14,964 bases of DNA from JAVRLS01 sp031961205 (GTDB lineage: Archaea; Thermoplasmatota; Thermoplasmata; Thermoplasmatales; Thermoplasmataceae), in assembly GCA_031961205.1 (NCBI GenBank), contig JAVRLS010000021.1, positions 1-14,964 of the forward strand, read 5' to 3'. Below the pieces are notes generated by a model, which did not search any database, was not told the DNA's origin, and worked only from the letters and a program-made list of their open reading frames with translations. Shown here piece by piece: positions 1 to 8,100 of this stretch. Every line of letters begins with the position of its first letter. Positions within the stretch are counted from its first letter, which is position 1. The position numbers and the translations under genes are program-made.

Positions 1-75
1 TTAAAAACCCGAAGAAATGAAAACTTTCCGGAACCATTTTCCTTCGAATGGTTTGAGGGCATGATCATTGTCTGA
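1..75 (+). other. Possible 3' end of a plus-strand coding region cut by the window edge
   Basis: Read from base 1, frame 1 stays open for 24 codons and ends at a TGA at 73-75. The encoded tail ends in the residues EWFEGMIIV. Its mix of aromatic, acidic and hydrophobic residues is protein-like, but the stretch is far too short to identify or to exclude chance. An opposing 27-codon minus-strand frame (84 to 1) also fits here, so strand is uncertain. A short inverted repeat (arms 32-38 and 47-53) lies inside it. Confidence 0.2.
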
Positions 76-383
76 CAATAGCATAACGAATATTTTAACT
101 TATCGTTTAAGAATGCAACAATGATAGGACATTCGAATAAACGCTCATTTTTCCTGTTCCTGTAATTGTTATGATCGTAATGCAGGAATCTACCTTCTTC
201 AGAGGATCAGATTCAATGCCATATCAATCTAATAGTGTGCATATTAATGGCACTGAATTCCCTGAATAATAAGATTATTTATTCGTTAACGAAAATCTAT
301 AAGATTCAAAACCTGTGATTTGGTCCAGATTGAAAAATTAGTAATTTTCTTCTGTCACCATCTTTATCCGTATATACAGGTAT
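76..383. other. AT-rich intergenic stretch without a recognisable gene
   Basis: This region lies downstream of apgM, which reads towards it, and of the possible plus-strand gene end. Every frame on both strands is broken by frequent stops. It holds a perfect 12-base palindrome, TTCGTTAACGAA, at 282-293. It also holds a weak oligo-T (A5 on the plus strand at 333-337) that could terminate apgM. I see no tRNA-like fold and no convincing promoter facing a gene. Confidence 0.5.
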
Positions 384-1595
384 TCATGATCCGACCTTTT
401 CAGCCCTGTCAGAAAGCTCAAGAAGGATGTTCATGAGGTCATTGCTCGTGATTCTCAAAGGGCCGGAGGCAGAATGAAACTCGTCAAAGAATGAAACGCC
501 GTCATGCAGTAAACCATCGGAAAAGATCATTACCGGTACGGGATCGCCGGAATGATCCTTCACGGTGCACGGAGTGCTGTGGTCTCCCGTTACAGCTACA
601 ACAAGCCTTCCCGAAGCCTGCCTGAAAAGATTGAACGAAGAATCGGCATCCTCTATGACCTGCCTTTTCAGGACTGGATTTCCGTCGTGTCCTGCAACAT
701 CTGTGGCCTTTATGTTCACAAGGACAAACGGATATTTTTCTGATAGTGAGATAGCACTTTTGATTTTTCCTGAATAATTTGATCCAACCGTTCCGGTCGC
801 GCCCTCAACTTCTTCGGCATGCATGCCAAGAAGCCTGCAAAGTCCCTTCAGCCATGGAATACCGACAGCGCATGCACCCTTGAAGCCATATTTTTCCTCA
901 AAGGACGGAATATCAGGAACCTTTCCCGCACTCCTTATCAAAAGCTCGTTGCCCGGAAGTTTTCCATTCCTTACACGTTCGGTGTTTACAGAATGATTTT
1001 CCAGAATCCTTCTTGCCTCCTTCAGGTACTTATTGAGGATCTCCGAGGTTTTTATCGCATTCTGGTCCAGTGCCTCTATTTCCATTGCAGGAAGGTTTTC
1101 CTTATGCGGATCTGAATCCCCAACTTTATCCGACAGATATGGGCCGGATATTACGAGTGCCGCCCTGTGCTCCACACCAGCCCTGACCCTGAATGAATAA
1201 TCGCCCATGTCTATGCTTATTGCCTCCGCGAGTTCTTCGTTTCCCTTATATTCACGACCGGCTCTGCGATCCTTAATCATCCCGTTTTCTGATGTGGCAA
1301 AATTTGCCCTGAATGCAAGATCACCGGGCTTGATATCCATTCCAAGCCCAAGGGCTTCGAACGGCCCCCTCCCGGGATAGTATTTATCAGGATCGTATCC
1401 CAGCAGTGACATGTGAGAGGTATCAGATCCACTCCTTATGCCAACAGATATGGGGCTCATGAGCCCGTTTATCCCCTTTGAAGCCATATAATTCATGTTA
1501 GGGTGGTATGCGGCCTGCAGTGGTGTTCTGTTTTCTAGTTCCTGGCACGGCCTGTCTCCGAGGCCGTCAAGTATGATAAGTACTATGTTTTTCAC
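384..1595 (-). CDS. apgM: 2,3-bisphosphoglycerate-independent phosphoglycerate mutase, archaeal type
   Basis: This enzyme interconverts 3-phosphoglycerate and 2-phosphoglycerate in cytoplasmic glycolysis and gluconeogenesis, without a bisphosphoglycerate cofactor. The 403 residues match the usual length of the archaeal ApgM family (alkaline phosphatase superfamily, two bound metal ions). Visible motifs are the N-terminal metal-binding DGLGDRP (residues 10-16), GSDTSH with the presumed phospho-acceptor serine (56-61), GRGPFEA (75-81), DRRAGR (109-114), KATDVAGHDG (296-305) and GDHSTP (337-342); the late motifs carry the remaining metal ligands. All key residues look intact. The start is a GTG at 1595-1593, since the nearby ATG at 1597-1595 is out of frame and runs straight into TGA. 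A TATA-like box about 24 bases upstream suggests a leaderless transcript of its own. The preceding gene on this strand ends 132 bases upstream, so apgM is probably monocistronic. Confidence 0.96.
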   Translation of the reverse strand: MKNIVLIILDGLGDRPCQELENRTPLQAAYHPNMNYMASKGINGLMSPISVGIRSGSDTSHMSLLGYDPDKYYPGRGPFEALGLGMDIKPGDLAFRANFATSENGMIKDRRAGREYKGNEELAEAISIDMGDYSFRVRAGVEHRAALVISGPYLSDKVGDSDPHKENLPAMEIEALDQNAIKTSEILNKYLKEARRILENHSVNTERVRNGKLPGNELLIRSAGKVPDIPSFEEKYGFKGACAVGIPWLKGLCRLLGMHAEEVEGATGTVGSNYSGKIKSAISLSEKYPFVLVNIKATDVAGHDGNPVLKRQVIEDADSSFNLFRQASGRLVVAVTGDHSTPCTVKDHSGDPVPVMIFSDGLLHDGVSFFDEFHSASGPLRITSNDLMNILLELSDRAEKVGS

Positions 1596-1614
1596 ATTTA
1601 CTGATTTTTTAATG

Positions 1615-1623
1615 TATTAAAAG
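1615..1623 (-). promoter_or_regulatory. TATA box of apgM
   Basis: On the minus strand this reads CTTTTAATA, centred about 24 bases before the GTG start. This is the distance expected for an archaeal box A driving a leaderless mRNA. The call rests on position and composition only. Confidence 0.5.
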
Positions 1624-1710
1624 ATTATTCCTAAATAATGAAATGCCGGAAGGAAATTTTTCCAGATTCAGAACTATATAAAAAATCCTGTGAAATTGAA
1701 ACGAGAAACG

Positions 1711-1725
1711 AAAAAATTTTAAATA
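1711..1725 (-). terminator. Oligo-T terminator after the GltD-type gene
   Basis: On the minus strand, the TAA stop at 1730-1728 is followed at once by TATTTAAAATTTTTT. A T-run directly after a stop codon, without a needed hairpin, is the usual archaeal intrinsic terminator. It would end the TauE-DUF1634-GltD-type operon before apgM. Confidence 0.5.
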
Positions 1726-1727
1726 AG

Positions 1728-3197
1728 TTAAGGCAATCCCCTTTCCTTATAAGCTTCCATTGCAGCGGTGTATGAATAGGGCTTGTAACGGTCAAGAATG
1801 GGGATATCGTCCCATGAAACCTGTTTCATGAGGTTAAGATACTTCAATATCCCCTGAACTGCTATATCCGCATCTCTTACCGCGCTTATCATATCCCTGT
1901 TCGGGTTTGTGGAATCCCCACCGGTGAAAACGCCGGGAATGGATGTCATGTTATTCTGGTCAACTATAGGATCGCCGTGATCGGTCAGTCGAAACTGCTT
2001 CGCATATGATCCGAGAAAATCATAGTCCGTTTCCTGCCCGGTCGCCTCGATTATAAGATCGGTTTTTACAGTATATATCTTATCTTTTATAGGAACGGGC
2101 TTTGCCCTTCCCTTTCCACTGGAAACCATCTCATTCTTCCAGTATTTCATTGCAACTACACGCCCGTTTTCCTTCACATATTCAAATGGAGTGACTTCCC
2201 AGACATATTCTACGCTTTCTTCCTGGGATTCTTCCATATCCTCGTCAGCGTTCATGCTCGGATAGCCTGGCCTGTCAACATCCCTTCTTCTGTACATTAT
2301 GTATACGTGTTTAGCGCCAAGACGCAGTGCAGTCCTTGAGGAATCGTTTGCGGTGAAGCCTCCGCCTATTATTATGACAGTATCGCCCACGTCAATTTTA
2401 ACTCCAAACGCTGATTTTTGTAGAAATTCGGTTGCATGTATGACGTTCGGTGCGTCGCTTCCCGGGGTTCCTGTCATTCTTGGTTTGTGGTTGCCGACTC
2501 CCATGAAAACGGCATCGTAGTCCTTCATTATATCCTCGAATTTTATGTCCCTGCCCACAACTGTATTTAAATGCACATCCACTCCCCTGGAAACTATGTA
2601 TCCGATTTCCTTATCAAGAACTTCCTGTGGAAGCCTGTATCTTGGTATGCCCGTCTTCATAAATCCGCCAAGTTCAGGTAGCGCTTCAAAAACAGTGGGC
2701 TTTACACCCTGCAGCGCAAGATAATAAGCGACCGTAAGGCCGGCCGGGCCGCCTCCGATTATGGCAATCCTCCTGTCTATAAATGCACGCCTCTGCGGTT
2801 TGAGTATCTGCCCGTAATCATTGAATTTGTCCGCAGCGTAACGTTTCAGATGCCTTATAGCGATGGGCGCGCTTTCATCGTACATCACGCAGACATCCTC
2901 GCACATGTGAGTGCATACGCGGCCTATTATTGCCGGAAAGGGAAGCGTTTCCATAATTATACGTATAGTTTGTGCCGGATCCCCCGCAGCAGTGCTTCGT
3001 ATGTAACCGGATATGTCCAGGCTCGCAGGGCAGGCAGCTGAACACAGATTGCACCCGATGCATCTGCTTGCCTCGGCCACCGCTTCAGCATCGGTGTAGT
3101 TCTCCATTGCTTCGATATCAAAGGATTTTGATCTTATATCGGGTTTGTTTCTCTTTATTCTTACCCTTTCCGAGCTTAACATGTTATCGCTTCTCAT
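1728..3197 (-). CDS. GltD/NfnB-type Fe-S, FAD, NAD(P)-dependent oxidoreductase
   Basis: This is a 489-residue cytoplasmic flavoprotein of the family holding glutamate synthase small subunit (GltD), NfnB/SudA and dihydropyrimidine dehydrogenase N-termini. It should pass electrons between NAD(P)H and a partner through FAD and Fe-S clusters. An N-terminal Fer4_20-type domain has C46-x2-C49-x2-C52-x3-C56-P and a second set RVC95-x3-C99-x3-C103. The FAD-binding GGGPAG is at 148-153 and the family motif IPRYRLP at 183-189. A second nucleotide-binding site starts with IIGGGFTANDSSRTA near 276, followed by YRR (302-304). The closing FAD motif GVFTGGD is at 422-428. No glutamate synthase large subunit is next to it, so 'glutamate synthase' would be an over-call. 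The chosen ATG has GAAGGT 7 bases upstream; an in-frame ATG five codons later is an alternative. It lies 42 bases after the DUF1634 gene, in the same probable operon. Confidence 0.88.
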   Translation of the reverse strand: MRSDNMLSSERVRIKRNKPDIRSKSFDIEAMENYTDAEAVAEASRCIGCNLCSAACPASLDISGYIRSTAAGDPAQTIRIIMETLPFPAIIGRVCTHMCEDVCVMYDESAPIAIRHLKRYAADKFNDYGQILKPQRRAFIDRRIAIIGGGPAGLTVAYYLALQGVKPTVFEALPELGGFMKTGIPRYRLPQEVLDKEIGYIVSRGVDVHLNTVVGRDIKFEDIMKDYDAVFMGVGNHKPRMTGTPGSDAPNVIHATEFLQKSAFGVKIDVGDTVIIIGGGFTANDSSRTALRLGAKHVYIMYRRRDVDRPGYPSMNADEDMEESQEESVEYVWEVTPFEYVKENGRVVAMKYWKNEMVSSGKGRAKPVPIKDKIYTVKTDLIIEATGQETDYDFLGSYAKQFRLTDHGDPIVDQNNMTSIPGVFTGGDSTNPNRDMISAVRDADIAVQGILKYLNLMKQVSWDDIPILDRYKPYSYTAAMEAYKERGLP

Positions 3198-3239
3198 TAT
3201 ACCTTCAAAAGTAATAAATTTTGTTTTACGATCGTAGCT

Positions 3240-3626
3240 TCAAATATGGGGTATCACCAGCATGGCAAAGAACAGGTTGAAGAGAACAATGGCGCTCAGC
3301 ACGATGTAAAGCTTGTTCTTTGTGAGATAGAACGACAGAAATGCTATAACGACGGTCGATATTGGCGTGAAGACCAGTATCCAGAGGCCTGTGGCTATGA
3401 AATATACTCCATCCAGGCTCATAAGCCCCTCTGGTATATGGCCAAGAAGTATTAACTTTGAATTGAGCGTCGAATGGTAATTGGCTATCTGTGCCAGATC
3501 ATATCCATTGCCGCCGTTTTTTATGAAGAGTAGCGCTACGCCGGTAATAATGAAGGCCATGCTTGCAAAAACGCCGATACGTAGAGCGTGGCTTATGAGC
3601 AGATCCCTGTCAAATTTAAACACCAT
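3240..3626 (-). CDS. DUF1634 family membrane protein, partner of the TauE/SafE permease
   Basis: The 128-residue protein has three predicted membrane helices (about 16-36, 74-98 and 106-126). The pattern of DUF1634 is visible: an early R-x-G-x-x-x-S-like helix, a central glycine-rich stretch with a DG pair (72-73), then FTP (86-88) starting the second long hydrophobic region. DUF1634 genes commonly sit beside TauE/SafE permeases, and here the two overlap by 11 bases. I chose ATG 3626-3624 because AGGTGAT, a strong match to the archaeal anti-Shine-Dalgarno, ends 4 bases upstream. Starts at GTG 3635 or ATG 3632 would add three or two residues and would run into that site. Its molecular function is unknown; a role as accessory or regulatory subunit of the transporter is inferred from context. 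Confidence 0.85.
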   Translation of the reverse strand: MVFKFDRDLLISHALRIGVFASMAFIITGVALLFIKNGGNGYDLAQIANYHSTLNSKLILLGHIPEGLMSLDGVYFIATGLWILVFTPISTVVIAFLSFYLTKNKLYIVLSAIVLFNLFFAMLVIPHI

Positions 3627-4608
3627 CGCCATCACCTGCCTTCATTTCTGCCTTCCTCATTGCATAGTAAACTATCACAATCGCAATCATTGATATTCCC
3701 AAGGAAATAGCAAACTGTATATCAGGTATTATATGTATCACATTTATCGTATATAAACCCTTGAGTACCATTTCAATTCCGAGAAACATCAGTATGGTGA
3801 AGAAAATCCATCTTATGCTCTTGTTTGAAATCCTCACAAGTATCTTTGCTCCAACAAAAGCCCCGATAACAACCCCTATGGCAGTGGCAGCAGCTATAAA
3901 TGGTTCTATGTAGCCTGCATACCAGTATATTGAGCTGCCGGTAGCCGCGGTTATGCCTATCATAAAATTACTGGATGTCGTTGTAACCTTCATAGGGAGA
4001 TTTATTGCCCAGTCCATTCCGAGAACCTTCAGGGCACCGCTGCCTATCCCTAGCAATCCTGACATGACTCCTGCAAAGAACATTATTATTTCCCCAAGCC
4101 ACCACCTGACTCCTGAATATGGAACGTTCTTTTTTAAACGGGCATCGTAATACGTCCCAGTTAGCTGGAAAACCCTTGTGGTCCAGTCAGGTTTCCTGAT
4201 TTTCGGGACCTCGTACTTTCCCCTCTGTATCGTCGGTATCAGGGATCCAAGAAGTACGCCTCCAAATATGACGTATATCAGCCAGGAAAGATGATGGTCA
4301 TATATGAATACGGCAGTGAGTGAACCTACAATTGCGCCAGTTGTTGTCGCGACTTCAAGGCCAACTCCGAGATGTATGTTTGCGATCTTTTCCTTTGCAT
4401 ATGCGCTTGCCGATCCAGCGGATGTGGCTATCGTGGATATCAGGCTCGCTCCTGTGGCATAAATGATCGGTATTCCGTAGAAGAGGGTGAGTACGGGCAC
4501 AAGAACGGTTCCTCCGCCGAGGCCGGTAAGAGAACCCAGCAGGCCGGCAAGAAATGAGCCACCCACTATCGAAAGGAATCTGATGAGGATTGCTATTATG
4601 GATAACAT
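3616..4608 (-). CDS. TauE/SafE family membrane permease (probable anion exporter)
   Basis: This is a 330-residue polytopic membrane protein of the TauE/SafE (DUF81) family, members of which have been linked to sulfite or organosulfur anion transport. The family's duplicated half is visible: GLLGSLTGLGGGTVLVP at 22-38 and GVMSGLLGIGSGALKVLG at 180-197 are the two equivalent signature regions. About eight hydrophobic segments are present, with a longer polar loop at roughly 127-165 between the halves. The start ATG has a TATA box about 27 bases upstream, consistent with a leaderless first gene of an operon. The DUF1634 gene overlaps its 3' end and the GltD-type oxidoreductase follows. The substrate cannot be read from sequence; sulfite, thiosulfate or an organic acid are all possible. 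Confidence 0.9.
   Translation of the reverse strand: MLSIIAILIRFLSIVGGSFLAGLLGSLTGLGGGTVLVPVLTLFYGIPIIYATGASLISTIATSAGSASAYAKEKIANIHLGVGLEVATTTGAIVGSLTAVFIYDHHLSWLIYVIFGGVLLGSLIPTIQRGKYEVPKIRKPDWTTRVFQLTGTYYDARLKKNVPYSGVRWWLGEIIMFFAGVMSGLLGIGSGALKVLGMDWAINLPMKVTTTSSNFMIGITAATGSSIYWYAGYIEPFIAAATAIGVVIGAFVGAKILVRISNKSIRWIFFTILMFLGIEMVLKGLYTINVIHIIPDIQFAISLGISMIAIVIVYYAMRKAEMKAGDGDGV
3631..3637 (-). promoter_or_regulatory. Ribosome binding site of the DUF1634 gene
   Basis: The minus strand reads AGGTGAT here, complementary to seven bases of the conserved archaeal 16S rRNA 3' end. It lies inside the last codons of the TauE/SafE gene. Its spacing selects ATG 3626 as the start and indicates reinitiation within an operon. 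Confidence 0.6.
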
Positions 4609-4630
4609 CCTTACGTGTATCGTTATTCCT

Positions 4631-4639
4631 TATAAATTA
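4631..4639 (-). promoter_or_regulatory. TATA box of the TauE-DUF1634-GltD-type operon
   Basis: The minus strand reads TAATTTATA, centred about 27 bases upstream of the TauE/SafE ATG at 4608. The distance implies transcription starting at or within a few bases of the start codon. Confidence 0.55.
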
Positions 4640-4714
4640 TTATCCTGAATCCATTTTCAAAGCTGTTTTTTACTGAACTATTGTGATATATATTGTTTTA
4701 ATATTAAATATAGA

Positions 4715-4825
4715 ATGAATAAAAGAAAATATCTGCGGCGAAATACAGCATTGAAATCCAATATCCCAGATGCGGGAGGGGGCAACTTGAAAAGAAATAC
4801 GTTATTAATATACTATGGCATATAA
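4715..4825 (+). CDS. Possible 36-residue basic microprotein
   Basis: ATG 4715 opens a 36-codon frame ending in TAA. The product starts MNKRKYLRRNTALK, is strongly basic at the N-terminus, has a central DAGGGN and ends in a hydrophobic LLIYYGI. TATATATT at 4687-4694 lies about 25 bases upstream, the right place for a leaderless gene divergent from the TauE/SafE operon. I recognise no family. In AT-rich DNA a frame of this length is expected by chance, so the promoter spacing is the only real support. Confidence 0.22.
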   Translation: MNKRKYLRRNTALKSNIPDAGGGNLKRNTLLIYYGI

Positions 4826-4926
4826 AATTATTTATAATTTGTAATTTTAGATATAGATAATTTTCTGTATGATCTTCCATTTTTCAGTGAGTATATAAAT
4901 GAAACATCGGTTTTAATTATATATAA

Positions 4927-5025
4927 ATGCGTGAATATGAAAAAATAAAATTAAACGGGAACAAGGATCTTGATTTCACATTCTTCGTTGCTCACACCAT
5001 TACATCACTCGATACGATCCCATGA
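4927..5025 (+). CDS. Possible 32-residue microprotein
   Basis: ATG 4927 opens a 32-codon frame whose product starts MREYEKIKLNG and ends HTITSLDTIP. GTATATAAAT at 4891-4900 lies about 31 bases upstream. Its stop codon overlaps the ATG of the next micro-ORF as ATGA, which hints at coupling. No family is recognised; it could also be the remnant of a longer decayed gene. Confidence 0.22.
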   Translation: MREYEKIKLNGNKDLDFTFFVAHTITSLDTIP

Positions 5026-5072
5026 ATAAGTGTTTCCATTGTGGAAACAGTAATTACGAGATTCATGAATGA
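5022..5072 (+). CDS. Possible 16-residue CxxC micro-ORF or gene remnant
   Basis: The product would be MNKCFHCGNSNYEIHE. It begins like a zinc-ribbon knuckle (C-x2-C-G), but no second cysteine pair follows before the TGA. It starts in the ATGA overlap with the 32-residue frame. The Cys knuckle is encoded by the hairpin at 5031-5049, so the resemblance could be a by-product of the palindrome. It is either a metal-binding microprotein, a truncated zinc-ribbon gene, or chance. Confidence 0.15.
   Translation: MNKCFHCGNSNYEIHE
5031..5049. repeat. Perfect 8-bp inverted repeat with a 3-base loop
   Basis: TGTTTCCA and TGGAAACA are exact reverse complements separated by TTG. This is the strongest hairpin I found in the intergenic DNA. 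It could be an operator, an RNA hairpin or a processing site. It is not followed closely by a T-run on either strand, so a classic terminator role is less likely. Confidence 0.6.
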
Positions 5073-5083
5073 AATTTGAAAAT

Positions 5084-5097
5084 GAAAATTTAAAAAA
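5084..5097 (-). terminator. Probable oligo-T terminator of the giant surface-protein gene
   Basis: The minus strand reads TTTTTTAAATTTT here, about 95 bases beyond the TAA stop at 5193-5191. It is the first clear T-run downstream of that gene. Confidence 0.35.
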
Positions 5098-5190
5098 GGT
5101 TAAAAGGCTAGGTCAATGGGCATAGATTATTAGTAAAATTCAAGGGTGTAAAGAGGCAAAGATAAATGGTGTTTTGCTAGTCTCGTTCAT

Positions 5191-8100
5191 TTATCTCCTC
5201 CTTATGAATGCGATTACACCGACTACTACGGCGATTGCAACAACTGCTCCTATGATTGCATAGAGTTCTGCTGGTGAAATGCCAGGACTTGTTGTCTTGA
5301 ATGTAACTGATTTTGAAACGTTGCTGCCGTTGACTGTAATTGAACCTGATGTTAAGTTTGATGAGTATGCTTTATTAGAGCTGGATATTGTATACGAATA
5401 TGTTCCATTTGTCTCATTGAAAATTATTGTAGTTGTGTTCGAAGTTTTTGTAGTTCCATTTAATGTCATAGACCATTTGGTTCCGGATTGCAATCCATTT
5501 TCTATAAATGTAACTGTATAATTTACTTTAAAGAATGATATTGATATGGAAACTACTGTGCCATTAACAATAAATTCTCCTGAAAATTGAGTTGGAGAAT
5601 AAGTTTTATCAATTGTTGCTATAGTATAATAATAAGTTCCGTTTAATTCTCTAAATATCATTGTGGAATTTGTTGATGAGAATGACTGACCATTACTTAA
5701 ATTCACGGACCATTTAGTTCCTAATGGTAAACCAGATTCGTTAAATGTGATGTTGTATTGCCTTGAAGACACAAGTGTTATGTTGTAGTAAGATGTTTTG
5801 AATGGGAGCATTGATATAGTGAAATTGTACTTTTTGTATCCTGGAGAGGATAGTGTAGCGGAATAATTACCGTAGAATTCAGGTATACTAAATTCCTGAC
5901 CTTCATATGTCAGATTCCCTATGCTCAAAGTTGCAGGTACATTTGTGCTTATAGAGGCAGTGCCTACGGGAGTTAGTGTTATCAATCCATAGTAAGAGAA
6001 ATATTGAACGTATATTGTATTAGGTACCGGTTTGGAATTGAAGGAAGTGAAGAGAAGTGTTGAGTTATGAAGTATTGCACTGTCGATCAAGTTCACGTTT
6101 CCGTATGATGATGTGGAAACTGTTGCGAGAGTTTCCGTAATCGGGTTATATATGAATATAGAAGGGGCGGACCCGTTTGCCATCACCCCGGAGAGAACGA
6201 AGTCCCTACCGCTCCAAGTTACAGTATCGAACAGTTCGGACTGCGGGAAGATACTACTGATATCCATAAGTCCAGTAGTTGGATTGTAGATGCCTACGTA
6301 AGGCTGTCCATTTGATTGATCTTCACCTATTATCATCGCCTCATTACCATTGGATGCTATAAAAACATCGGACGGGGTAGATGCTGATGTAATTGCAATA
6401 TCCACTGATGACGGAAATGACCATAGCACATAGAATGTGGGGTTATCAAGATATAAAACTCCCAGGGAAGTGCCATCGGAAATTATCAGGGAATTATCTG
6501 AAGAAATATATGCGCCTGAATATGCATCAAACTGAGGGGAGCTGGCAAAAGAGGATGGGATATAAGCAGAAAGGTTTAGGAAACTTCCATTTTCTACCAT
6601 TCCGAGAAACATCTTTTCATAACCGCCTACAATGAAGCCGAATGAATTTTTGTTTATCGCAAATACGGACGAAACCCTCACGAAACTACCCTCCAAGCCG
6701 GAAGGGATGTAATCTGAGATGTTCTGGAATGATCCATCGGAGATATTGTAGAAGAAGAGTCCGGGCTTGATTGGTGAGACCGTCCCTCCTATCAGAAATC
6801 CATCGCTATATGAGCTTATTGCGCAGACCTGTCCATCCGAAAACGGGTTTCCTATGTCCCTTATGGCCATAGTAGATATATTAAGCAGTTCAATATCCCC
6901 TCCGCCTCCGTATATTGCATATCCTTTATTGTAAGCCACCTGAGTTGACCAGGAAATTCCGTTCATTGAAGAGGAGAGGTTCCTATAGGACGCCTTTACA
7001 TTCTCGTTGAAGTGCACGGCGACTGAGGAGGCCAGCGATGAATTGATGGGGTAGTAATATCTGCTGGGATAGTATATTGAGTAGTCTGTGGCCACTGGCA
7101 AGACGTAGATGCCCTTTGTTCCAAGAGGCAGTGCTATAGTAACGTTGCCTTTAATAGTGTATGTTTTCCCATCAGCAGACACGCTCCACTGAGTCCCTGT
7201 GGGAAGATTCATATTTGAAACGGATAAATGAATTTGCATGTTGCTGAAGTTGTAGAAATAGATGCCGCCACTGGAAGCCATAAGGTAAATCGATTCTCCT
7301 TCCCAGTATATTGAATTGTTACCCGAATGCAATGTAAGCGAGAAATATCCTGGTCTGCTGACTACCGTCCCGTCGACCGTAACATTGGTACCGTCAGGAA
7401 GGTAGCCGTAGAGAATAGGTGAGTTCCTGTAGAACGTGAGGTTGAGCAGATCTGGATCGTACCAAACACCAGTTCCATATGTTGAAAGGTAGGCAGAGCC
7501 ATTGTTTGACAAGAAGAATGAAGAGACCACAAGGCTGTTCAAATTATAGCTCACATTTAGCCAGGAATTTCCGCCATCCTCTGAAACGTATATCCCATTA
7601 CCTGAGGTGTATACGAGGAATGTGTCATTGAGGTAATCATAGGAGTAGATAGCCGGTGGTGCTGCAAAATTGTCAGATGAGGACATGCCAATGTATTCAT
7701 AACTGATCCCCCCGTTGAGACTCTTGTATAACATGTCGTAGGTATTGCCATTGAACACTACAAAATACACTATGCTAGAATTTAGAGGATCCACTGCTAT
7801 AGAAAATACGTTTTTAATCTTATTGACCTCTTTCCAATGAAATCCGTAATCGTCAGAAACGAATAGCCCGTTGCGGTTAGAGGCGTAAACCAATTTTGGA
7901 TCCGATGGACTTACTGCAATAGCCCCGAACCCATACGTGCTGTTAATGGAACCGGGGATCAGCGTGAATGACTCTCCAGAGTTGTTACTGTAGAAAATGC
8001 CCGCCAAACCCATTATGTAAATAGTACTTGGGCTGAATGCTATGGGATTAGGGCTGTCTCTTGGTTGAACAAAGAGCTGACTTTCGTTTACGCTTGATTG

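Larger units (their letters stand above)
4609..5190. other. AT-rich 582-base intergenic region with micro-ORFs and a hairpin
   Basis: The region separates the TauE/SafE promoter from the end of the giant surface-protein gene, both on the minus strand. Several TATA-like strings face the plus strand (4687-4694 and 4891-4900), each about 25-31 bases before an ATG that opens a short frame. A perfect hairpin lies at 5031-5049 and an oligo-T for the minus strand at 5092-5097. No tRNA or known RNA fold was recognised. The micro-ORFs are listed separately at low confidence. Confidence 0.5.

Noticed and set aside
1..84. 27-codon minus-strand frame ending at base 1
   Set aside because: It is short, has no promoter at the right distance and competes with a plus-strand frame that fits slightly better as a gene end.
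1728..3197. Naming the oxidoreductase gltD
   Set aside because: The family covers several functions, no large glutamate synthase subunit is nearby, and the first Cys cluster has ferredoxin rather than typical GltD spacing.
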